In this document: positions 23,192 to 34,826 of the stretch, piece by piece | Layout of the letters: every line of letters begins with the position of its first letter | How positions within the stretch are numbered: position 1 is the stretch's first letter | Assembly: GCF_026151205.1 (NCBI RefSeq) | Contig: NC_087082.1 | Coordinates: 584,401 to 648,400, forward strand | From: Bolinopsis microptera | Lineage: Eukaryota > Ctenophora > Tentaculata > Lobata > Bolinopsidae | Direction of reading: 5' to 3' | Length of the DNA stretch: 64,000 nt | Translations under genes and position numbers: made by a program | Notes under the pieces: generated by a model | Databases searched by the model: none | What the model was told of the DNA's origin: nothing | What the model saw: the letters and a program-made list of their open reading frames with translations, nothing else

Positions 23192-25920
23192 TTAAAGCTT
23201 AGCAGTTCCTTGGAGTAAAGGGTGATGTGATTAAAGCTTAGCAGTTCCTTGGAGTAAAGGGTGATGTGGTTAAAGCTTAGCAGTTCCTTAAAGTAAAGGG
23301 TGATATGGTTAAAGCTTAGCAGTTCCTTGGAGTAAAGGGTGATGTGGTTAAAGCTTAGCAGTTCCTTGGAGTAAAGGGTGATGTGGTTAAAGCTTAGCAG
23401 TTCCTTGGAGTAAAGGGTGATGTGGTTAAAGCTTAGCAGTTCCTTGGAGTAAAGGGTGATGTGGTTAAAGCTTAGCAGTTCCTTAAAGTAAAGGGTGATA
23501 TGGTTAAAGCTTAGCAGTTCCTTGGAGTAAAGGGTGATGTGGTTAAAGCTTAGCAGTTCCTTGGAGTAAAGGGTGATGTGGTTAAAGCTTAGCAGTTCCT
23601 TGGAGTAAAGGGTGATGTGGTTAAAGCTTAGCAGTTCCTTGGAGTAAAGGGTGATGTGGTTAAAGCTTAGCAGTTCCTTGGAGTAAAGGGTGATGTGGTT
23701 AAAGCTTAGCAGTTCCTTGGAGTAAAGGGTGATGTGGTTAAAGCTTAGCAGTTCCTTGGAGTAAAGGGTGATGTGGTTAAAGCTTAGCAGTTCCTTGGAG
23801 TAAAGGGTGATGTGGTTAAAGCTTAGCAAGTCCTTGGAGTAAAGGGTGATGTGGTTAAAGCTTAGCAATTCCTTGGAGTAAAGGGTGATGTGGTTAAAGC
23901 TTAGCAGTTCCTTGTAGTAAAGGGTGATGTGGTTAAAGCTTAGCAGTTCCTTGGAGTAATGGGTGATGTGGTTAAAGCTTAGCAGTTCCTTGGAGTAAAG
24001 GGTGATGTGGTTAAAGCTTAGCAGTTCCTTGGAGTAAAGGGTGATGTGGTTAAAGCTTAGCAGTTCCTTGGAGTAAAGGGTGATGTGGTTAAAGCTTAGC
24101 AGTTCCTTGGAGTAAAGGGTGATGTGGTTAAAGCTTAGCAGTTCCTTGGAGTAAAGGGTGATGTGGTTAAAGCTTAGCAGTTCCTTGGAGTAAAGGGTGA
24201 TGTGGTTAAAGCTTAGCAGTTCCTTGAGTAAAGGGTGATGTGGTTAAAGCTTAGCAGTTCCTTGGAGTAAAGGGTGATGTGGTTAAAGCTTAGCAGTTCC
24301 TTGGAGTAAAGGGTGATGTGGTTAAAGCTTAGCAGTTCCTTGGAGTAAAGGGTGATGTGGTTAAAGCTTAGCAGTTCCTTGGAGTGAAGGGTGATGTGGT
24401 TAAAGCTTAGCAGTTCCTTGGAGTAAAGGGTGATGTGGTTAAAGCTTAGCAGTTCCTTGGAGTAAAGGGTGATGTGGTTAAAGCTTAGCAGTTCCTTGGA
24501 GTAAAGGGTGATGTGGTTAAAGCTTAGCAGTTCCTTGGAGTAAAGGGTGATGTGGTTAAAGCTTAGCAGTTCCTTGGAGTAAAGGGTGATGTGGTTAAAG
24601 CTTAGCAGTTCCTTGGAGTAAAGGGTGATGTGGTTAAAGCTTAGCAGTTCCTTGGAGTAAAGGGTGATGTGGTTAAAGCTTAGCAGTTCCTTGGAGTAAA
24701 GGGTGATGTGGTTAAAGCTTAGCAGTTCCTTGGAGTAAAGGGTGATGTGGTTAAAGATCAGCAGTTCCTTGGAGTAAAGGGTGATGTGGTTAAAGCTTAG
24801 CAGTTCCTTGGAGTAAAGGGTGATGTGGTTAAAGCTTAGCAGTTCCTTGGAGTAAAGGGTGATGTGGTTAAAGCTTAGCAGTTCCTTGGAGTAAAGGGTG
24901 ATGTGGTTAAAGCTTAGCAGTTCCTTGGAGTAAAGGGTGATGTGGTTAAAGCTTAGCAGTTCCTTGTAGTAAAGGTTGATGTGGTTAAAGCTTAGCAGTT
25001 CCTTGGAGTGAAGGGTGATGTGGTTAAAGCTTAGCAGTTCCTTGGAGTAAAGGGTGATGTGGTTAAAGCTTAGCAGTTCCTTGGAGTAAAGGGTGATGTG
25101 GTTAAAGCTTAGCAGTTCCTTGGAGTAAAGGGTGATGTGGTTAAAGCTTAGCAGTTCCTTGGAGTAAAGGGTGATGTGGTTAAAGCTTAGCAGTTCCTTG
25201 GGGTAAAGGGTGATGTGGTTAAAGCTTAGCAGTTCCTTGGAGTAAAGGGTGATGTGGTTAAAGCTTAGCAGTTCCTTGGAGTGAAGGGTGATGTGGTTAA
25301 AGCTTAGCAATTCCTTGGAGTAAAGGGTGATGTGGTTAAAGCTTAGCAGTTCCTTGGAGTAAAGGGTGATGTGGTTAAAGCTTAGCAGTTCCTTGGAGTG
25401 AAGGGTGATGTGGTTAAAGCTTAGCAGTTCCTTGGAGTGAAGGGTGATGTGGTTAAAGCTTAGTAGTTCCTTGGAGTGAAGGGTGATGTGGTTAAAGCTT
25501 AGCAGTTCCTTGGAGTAAAGGGTGATGTGGTTAAAGCTTAGCAGTTCCTTGGAGTAAAGGGTGATGTGGTTAAAACTTAGCAGTTCCTTGGAGTAAAGGG
25601 TGATGTGGTTAAAGCTTAGCAGTTCCTTGGAGTAAAGGGTGATGTGGTTAAAGCTTAGCAGTTCCTTGGAGTAAAGGGTGATGTGGTTAAAGCTTAGCAG
25701 TTCCTTGGAGTGAAGGGTGATGTGGTTAAAGCTTAGCAGTTCCTTGGAGTGAAGGGTGATGTGGTTAAAGCTTAGCAGTTCCTTGGAGTAAAGGGTGATG
25801 TGGTTAAAGCTTAGCAGTTCCTTGGAGTAAAGGGTGATGTGGTTAAAGCTTAGCAGTTCCTTGGAGTAAAGGGTGATGTGGTTAAAGCTTAGCAGTTCCT
25901 TGGAGTAAAGGGTGATGTGG
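23192..25920. repeat. 39-bp minisatellite, 70 copies
   Basis: Unit TTAAAGCTTAGCAGTTCCTT + GGAGTAAAGGGTGATGTGG (39 bp). The span of 2729 bp equals 70 units minus one base, and the single missing G is seen at about 24224. Copies are nearly identical, with scattered A/G variants (AGTAAAG versus AGTGAAG). Because 39 is divisible by 3, a minus frame repeating LLSFNHITLYSKE stays open, but there is no ATG start and no gene evidence. The array lies about 570 bp beyond the stop codon of anoctamin gene A. Confidence 0.95.
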
Positions 25921-26490
25921 TTTGGAGACTTCCTCTATAACTTCGTCCGTCGGTGCGTATCTGCAAGTGTAGCAATTCAAAAAAGAAATTGTAGAATTAT
26001 TGAGTCAAACATAAAAATGTATGAATATGAGTTTTAATTGATGTTTGTGTACAATCAGACATGCAACGCAAATTTTTGTTGAACAAATAAATCTCACTAA
26101 TTTATTTAGTCATCATAAGATCATATGAATATGCTTTAATTGATTTTTTTTCGTATGATCAGGGAAAATCGAACACAGCGCAAATTTATATTCACACTCA
26201 TGCAAACTGCAAAGCAAAACAAACTAGTAACACTCTCGCCCTCGCCTCACACTCATACACTCACGGTACACACCTTTCAAATTCGGTTTACTGAGAAATA
26301 AATGTTTTCGTAAAACTACAAGAGTTGTGTACTCTAGTACAGAGTTGTGTTTGCGTAATGCGGGAAACTAAAAACTTACTCTTAAACTTGAAAGCGATAT
26401 TTATTTGTAAAACTGAAATGAAAGGGGTTATTACCATTACCCAGAATGTAAATTATCTAGAACAAATGTATCAGAAAATAGGCTTGTATA
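25921..26490. other. 3' flank of anoctamin gene A
   Basis: Holds ACTTCGTCCGTCGGTGCGTA just after the array. This matches the corresponding 3' flank of gene B (50093-50115), so the flank was part of the gene duplication. Probable 3' UTR or terminator region; no separate gene. Confidence 0.5.
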
Positions 26491-29400
26491 TTACCGTTTG
26501 GACATAAAAGCGCGGGTTATAGTTTCAGTAGCACTTCGGTCGTCACCAACTTCATCCTCACCTCCACTGTCGTCATCAGAGCTGAGCCACTCTTGTGCTA
26601 TCTTCTCTTCCAACACCACTGCAGGCAATACAGGTATAAAACATGGACCTTGAAAGTTTAAACTATTGCATTACTATATTAGTACATATAATGAAAAAAT
26701 GAAAAAAGTAAAATGTACAGGAAAATTCTGTCACTTACTTCTTTCCTTCACAAATTTAGGAGTGCTGTCACAGAGCAGTTCGATGACTCTGACCGCCGCC
26801 CACACCAGGTTTTGGAACAGGAATATGAAGAGCATTCTCGCTAACATTAGCTCCAACCAAAATCTGGACTGATCTGCCCTGGCCGGTTGGATGTAGGACC
26901 AATATCTGGGAATAAAGAGATTAGTATTAGAACGAGGGAACTGACAGCGGGCAATAATACTGAAAAATAAACAGCTGACAGTGAAAATTAATAGTAAAAA
27001 GAATGAAGGTGCATTCTCTCAACTCTGGGTTGTAAAGATGGAAAAAACAAGTTAAACACTGACTATCACGTGACTTGTATGTAAGTATAGTGCTTGTTGA
27101 GAATGGGAACGGCTTCAATGCTTCATTCGCGGTCACTAAAATAATCAATCAGCTTCTAGCAACTTCTCGACTAAATCGAAAATGTGTTTACCTGCACGTT
27201 TGGTTTGTTTGAGATCCATCAGATTCTTCACGGACAAAGTCATGGCTAGCCAGCATGAAATCCACGTAGCTGCTCCCTTCGGTCTCGTAGTTACGCTTAT
27301 ATATCATTAACGGTAACCAATCAAAAGTAAATGCTATCAAAATAGCGTTCACAAGGATGGCTATTCGGGACAGAACTTCTAGAATGTTCATCCACGTTCC
27401 TGAGTGGATGAATTAGTTAGAGGTTATAAATTAGTTTTCTTATCAACTAGGTTACTATCAAAATATCATCAACTGTTCACCGTAAAGTAAAAACTGTATA
27501 CCTTACTCGGGAATATTATGACTGGGATAAAGTGGTGGGTTTTGGAAAATTCCGCCATATTTTCCCCGGTCATTAATTTTCCCAGTCATAAATTAACCCG
27601 CTATAATGTTCCCGAGTAAGGTAAACTAAAAGTAATACATTTTGATGCTTGGTGGGTTTTGGAAAATTCCGCCATATTTTTCCCGGTCATTAATTTTCCC
27701 AGTCATAAATTAACCCGCTATAATATTCCCGAGTAAGGTACTAAATACTAAATACTAAATATTGATTTTTATACATATACCAACATATAATACATGTATT
27801 ATCTTTTGTAATACTAAAAACAGTCACCTATTCCCTCGGATCTGAAGCCGATAGGTCTACGAACCCTCTTTACGTATCTGGTAGCATCCTGACGTAACTG
27901 AGAGGTCCACAGTCAAGTTACTTGAATAAATTAAAAGCTATCATTCCAAGCTATCGTGGCGGAATTTGTCGCAATATGGTAAAAATTTACAATCACAAAT
28001 CTAAATAGCGAATTTTTTAAATGTCAGCAAGAATATTGATGTCATGATATAATTGAATACGAAAAGCAGTACAATTTAAAATTGTTTTTTAATTTTATTA
28101 GGTTATATTACCTGCCATATGTTAATAAAGAGACAAATAAGGGGAGCAAGCGGGAAAGCAGTAACGAACATAGTTAGGAAACCTGTGTGAAATTGGAGTA
28201 AAATGAACACAATAATATACAAGCATTGATGTGTGAGAATAATCACTGTTACAATTAAAATTTTATTCTTAATCTTTGTTAATGAAAAATAATTCGGCAT
28301 TTACAAACAATTGCAGCTTACCAAGCTGAATGATGTTATTGACATACTCCTGGTACATCTCTGTAGGTTCAGCAAGTTCGAAATCTTGAACATATTGAGA
28401 TCTGGAGTTTTCTGGAGATGTTAAATTGAGTTAAAAATTGTAACTTAAAATTAACAACCCAATTCTAACTGAACAATGTTGATCAAGAGTATAATGATTG
28501 AACCATATTAAGGTTTTGTTTAATAATATACTCACTGAAGTCTTCAAGATTTTGTTTGGCCATGTTTTTCCACCTTTGAGCGAATTCACAGCAGCCAACA
28601 AAAGGAGAAAGTAACTTCAACTTCAACTCCTCCTGGATCCTGTTTATATTCAGGGTTCTGATTATGTCCTTTAGTATCGGGACCAGCTGTTTTACTGACA
28701 TGATTAATATCATCTGTATTGATACCTGTGTTGTTGGTTATCAGGTAAATTATAGTGGCAGTTATTTGTCAGTACGTATATAGAAAATCATGGATCATCA
28801 AACGGTATTTCGAAACTGGGAACCGAAAAGGAGGAGAAAGACACTCTCTCTGCATGCTACCGTACTGTGGAGGAAGAGCTGCTTAAACAGAAAATAAGTA
28901 AAGCTGAAAACGCAGCCGATAGATGCAAGAACAAAGAGAGCTGGAATCTTGTTAATGAGGTCAGTGGGAGAAAGAAGAAGCCATGTGGTCTTGTAGAAGG
29001 AGGTAGTAGAGAGGGTAGATTGAGAGCCTGGAAAGACCACTTTACCAAGCTACTTGGACAACCTCCAGTAGTCCCAAACGAAGAAGTGGACATACCAGTC
29101 GTACATCCACCACAAAACATCAGTGTGGATAAGTTCACCAAGACCGAACTGGAGGAGGCTACGAAATCGATTAAAGAAGGTAAGGCATTTGGAGAGGATG
29201 GAGTTGCCCCTGAAGTGCTGAAGAGGGTAGATGTTGATGATTTGATCCTTGACTTCTGCATTAAAGCACTAGTTGATGGCGATGTCCTGACCAATGGAAG
29301 CACCTAAACATTGTGCCTGTTCCAAAGAAAGGGAATTTGACCAAAGTAGATAACTATAGAGGTATTGCACTGACATCTATAGTGAGTAAGACTCTTAATA

Positions 29401-32400
29401 AGATGATACTGAACAGGATCAAACCTGCCGTGGAAGACATCTTGAGGATCAATCAGAACGGATTCAGAGAGAGTAGGTCAACAACTAGTCATATTCTTGG
29501 CCTAAGAAGGGTATTTGAGGGAGCCCGGGATAAAGATCTGACCGCGGTAATGCTCTTCGTTGATTTCAAGAAGGCATTCGACAGCGTGCACCGTGGACTC
29601 CTCATGAAGATCCTCCTGGCATATGGAATTCCCAAGGAGATTGTAGGCTTGATACAAAGAATGTATGCAGATACATTTGCTCGTGTGATTACCGAGGATG
29701 GTCTGAGTGAAGCATTCTTCATTCTAGCAGGAGTGATGCAGGGAGACACTTTGGCGCCCTACCTATTCATAATCGTAATTGACTACATTATGAGGGTGTC
29801 CCTAGAGGGAAGGGACTTTGGGTTTACTCTACACCCTAGAAGAAGCCGTCGCTATCCGGCAGTCAAGGTCACTGATGCGGACTTTGCTGACGACCTTGCT
29901 CTTATAACAGATAGTGTTGCGGAGGCACAAGATTTCCTCAGGAGTCTGGAACTGGCGGCCAACTCAGTTGGACTCCACCTCAACGAGGGGAAAACTAAGT
30001 ACATGGGAATCAACATAAGAGATGATGATAACCCGACTCTGGTTGCTGGGAGTGGGAAGAACATTGAGAAAGTCGATGACTTCGTATATTTGGGTAGTAG
30101 AATGAAGAGTTCGGAGAAGGACTTCGAAGTGAGGAAAGCTAAGGCATGGGGAGCGTGTCACCAGATGAAGCTTGTATGGAAGTCGGATATGCGTAGAGAT
30201 CTCAAGATACGACTGTTCCTGGCTACAGTCGAGTCCATCCTTCTATATGGCTCTGAAACATGGACTGTCAGCCAGACCCTCGCAAAACGTATTGATGGAT
30301 GTTATACGAGAATGCTGAGGATGGCACTGAACATTGACTGGAAAGAGCGGCAGACTAACGCCAAGGTGTATGGACACCTCATCAGAGCATCTGATAAGAT
30401 AGCTGCACGGAGGATGAGACTCGCAGGTCATTTAGCCAGACATGAAGAACTATTGAGTCATCAACTTCTCTTCTGGGAACCCCTTCAAGGACATCGTCGA
30501 AGGGGAAGACCACATCTCACATACATTGACATCCTTCGGAAGGACACGGGGCTTGACGACAGCAAAGAGATTAACAAACTCATGCTGGATAGACAGATTT
30601 GGAAGAAGACTATTTCTGTTCGGACGCTGAAGCCGCCCTAAGTCGAGTCGAAGTCGAACCGAAAATATGCGAATAAATAAGGACCTATATAATTAAGACT
30701 CGGTGTAATTTAAAAGATTAGTGAGGTAATGCCATTACCTCACTAACTAATTACTAACTAATTACTAACTGATTACTAACTAATTACCTCACTCATGCAC
30801 CCTCCAGGAGCACAGCCCTGTATCTTCAGTGAAGTTCCGTACAGATATCTCGGGTTAGATGGCGACGTTATACTGAAATACCGTTGTTATCAACTTTTAT
30901 TTTCCCTACTCTTGCCGAAGGCAAAAAGGTCGTAGGGAATAAGTAATCGGGTTTGGATATATGAGGTGGCCCGATGGACCTGCGATGATGACAAAAGTCT
31001 GCTCCTTCGCAATATAGACCATTCCCCTAAAATTAAGTTTATAGGAAGCGTCTGTTATGCTGCGCGCGACGCTAGCCATGTGTTAATTAATTACAGTGAA
31101 ATTCCTCCTTCGCAAAGTTATTTTCCGAAATTTTCTGGATCCTTTTTTGTTGATGCGCGGCGCTGCATTGGTCAAATAAATTGTCAATTTTTACCATGCA
31201 GGAATCCCACTCATTTATAAAAAAACATAGTATGTAAATATGGTGCACTTTTTTCCAGTCACACTTTTCACTCAAAAGAATTAATGGTACAAGTACATCG
31301 TAGGGAAAATTGATCGTGCGTGGCTTAACCGCGGCGAAATTCTTGTTATATTAGGATTTAGGGGTTACAATAAATTCAGCAATGTAATTAAAGATTTATC
31401 ATTACTAAGTGGCTCATCGTACTCACTTTCCCTTGAAGAAGGCAATATAGAACAAAGTGCTGTAGTAGTTGACAAACTCAAACAGGTAAATTTTAAAAGA
31501 AAGATGATTGTCGTGATCACGCTGTGTTCTGTGATTTTCCATGTTGGTTAACTTGTTCGCTATTATCCTGTACACCTGGTAACATTATCTGTGTAACTAT
31601 GGTAACTAGTAGTGTAACTATGGTAACTAGTAGTGTAACTATGGTAACTAGTACTAGTAGTGTTGGCTAACTTGTTCGCTATTATCCTGTACACCTGGTG
31701 AAGATCAGGAAATATTCATCAAATTTTTAAACCAGTCAAAAAACGTGAGTAAATTAATGCATCAGGTATTCAGTAATGGGAAAGTGTGGTTATTATTCCT
31801 CACAACGTTGTTGACGGAATAAAGGCTAACTTTCTCGACCTAACTGAAGACTTATCTATTAAGACTCACGTATGATAGGCAGATGATAAGCGTAGCGCTG
31901 AGACTTCCCGTCACACAAATAGCTATCTCATTAGCATATTTTCTAGTAAAAGGGTTGTAATCCTTGGCCCTTTGTATTGAAAGGCTTAGCGAGTAGTTGT
32001 AGACAGTTATTGTAAGGGTCATCATAACTGCCATAGCCAGCTGAAATCAGATAAATATATATTAGAAATAGATTAAAAATAGATTTTGAAAATAGATTTT
32101 AAAATAGATTTAAAAAAATAGAAGATTAAAATAGATTTCAATGCTAGACTTTATTACTAATATAGCTACTAACAAATATAGTGACTAACTGATATATAGC
32201 TACTAACTAATATAGCTACTAACTAATATAGCTACTAACTAATATAGCTACTAACTAATATAGCTACTAACTAATATAGCTACTTACTAATATAGCTACT
32301 AACTAATATATAGCTACTAACTAATATAATAATTTTATTGTGTATTAGAGGATCAAGAAATACCTCAAACAAAACTTACGAATTATCTAACATGGATGAT

Positions 32401-34785
32401 TTAGAATTTAACTCTTTCGAATCGAAAGTCAACTAATTTTTTCAGTCCCATGGACTGGGTTTTATTTTTGCAATGATGATTTTCATAATATATAACCTGT
32501 AATACTATTCTGTATATATCTAATTTCGTTTTCCAAAAAAAACAAACTAATATAGCTACTAACTAATATAGCTACTAACTAATATAGCTACTAACTAATA
32601 TAGCCACTAACTAATATAGCTACTAACTAATATAGCGACGACGGTGAACCCCAGGAAGTATTGAGGAAGTCTGTGTAGAAAGGTTATGTGTTGTTCTCTT
32701 GTCTTCGTTACATCATTCCATCGGAACACTTTAGTTTTGGTCAGTTTGTACTTTACCCTCACTTCTGCCTGAATGCAGAGTGAACTAAGAATATCTTGAA
32801 AAATTTAAAATTCGCATGACAGGGATGTGATGATGGTGAACTCATATTAAAATTGATATTATCAATATTTCATTTAATATAGTAGTGTAACTATGGCAAC
32901 TAGTAGTGTAACTATGGTAACTAGTAGTGTAACTATGGTAACTAGTAGTGTAACTATGGTAACTAGTAGTGTTACTATGGTAACTAGTAGTGTAACTATG
33001 GTAACTAGTAGTGTTACTATGGTAACTAGTAGTGTAACTATGGTAACTAGTAGTGTTACTATGGTAACTAGTAGTGTAACTATGGTAACTAGTAGTGTTA
33101 CTATGGTAACTAGTAGTGTAACTATGGTAACTAGTAGTGTAACTATGGTAACTAGTAGTGTAACTATGGTAACTAGTAGTGTAACTATGGTAACTAGTAG
33201 TGTAACTATGGTAACTAGTAGTGTAACTATGGTAACTAGTAGTTAATGTGCCTTACCGAAGCACTCCTACTGTTAGTTGTACCCCAGGTGTGTGCTATAG
33301 TACTCTGCTGTCGCTTCCAAAACGTCACGAATATCGCTAGCCAGGCCATCATGATTATAGAAAATACTATAACTGCACCGTTGTTAGCCACACTCGTTAT
33401 CTACAATGGAGAATCAATAATTCAAAATGTTTATTACAACGAGAACTGGCGAGTACATTATTAACGATGAACAGAAAAAAGTAAATATGAATGAAATAAG
33501 AACTTCTTGATTATTACACTGGTAGTGAAGCAATAGTCTGACAAATAAGTAGCGTTGCAGGTTCCATCTATATAGCAGTCCGCACACATCAAATATTTTT
33601 CCCCGCTTTCACAAATATGCCGTGCTGTGTCAGTCCAAGTCATCTGCAGCAGACCGTATATGAAAACAGCAGTTCCTGCTATAGCAGGTATCACCAGGGA
33701 CATGTTGTAGAATCCTGGAATACACACACCGGCTTTAGTGGGGACTACTCTAAAGGTTTTAAACGGACAAATTAAATTCAAGTGTTCCTAGATGTTTATT
33801 CGCTTATAGTATAGGTCCCAATGTTATTGCGGGTATGGTATTTCTTACTGCACACTACGGTGTTTTGGTGACATAATTCCGATATACTGAGCTACTCCTT
33901 GTATAATGTATATCTGGGTTTATTTAGAAGCATTCAATTCTACACAATTATGAATTGTTTGAAAAGATTTACATTTTTTAAATGTGTGAGTTTCTGAACA
34001 TCCAACTGTATCAGAAGCATGGAAAGTTTGTGACTGGATTCCATAAAAATTATTTGCTAAGTCTATGATGCTGATATCTCAGAAGAAATGTGACTCACCC
34101 ACCCCCCCCCCCCCCCCCCTAGCATGTGACTCACCCCCCCCCCCCCAGTATGTGACTCACCGACATAAGCAAAGTACATGGCAGTAACAGATCCGAAGTA
34201 GTTTCTCACAATGTTGAGGGGTTGGAACTTCCACTTCATATGAGACGAGCTCCAAAAGTACCGCAGTAACTTTCTGGGATTGTCTATCTGTTCTGAGGGC
34301 GAGGAGAGAGCTGTTACTGCTGATCTTGCTGGAAATGAAATAACCTGTTATCATAATCTGATATTTCAGAGCAAAAAGTTAAGACACAAGTGCCATACCT
34401 TCGATGTCGATCTCACTCCACTTTTGTTTTTTTCCAGAGACATCACATCTAATCTTATACCCTCCAGCATGTAGCGGGTATGCTGTTTCAAAACACCCCT
34501 CTCGGTACATGTCGCTCAGCTTGTAACCAGCTTTTAACTTGCTTTCATTTGCTTCTGGGTTTTCGAGAATCCTGAATACCTGGGAGAAACAGCATTACAA
34601 CATCTCGAGTACCAAGGAGACTGAATCAGTCCCTACCAGTCTCAGACTGATAGCGGGCAACATTAACATGATCAAACTGAACTGCAAGTAAGTTTGAAAT
34701 TCCGATTACAAGACCCACAAAAAGGTATTCAATATTAAAATATACTATACGTATTATATATAATAATATATATAATACTAATTAT

Positions 34786-34826
<41 letters not shown>

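Noticed and set aside
23107..25310. Long repetitive minus-strand 'proteins' (LLSFNHITLYSKE)n
   Set aside because: They exist because the 39-bp unit is divisible by 3; they start at TTG rather than ATG and end with the array.
32893..33246. Plus-strand (VTMVTSS)n frame
   Set aside because: Intronic 21-bp minisatellite on the strand opposite to gene A.
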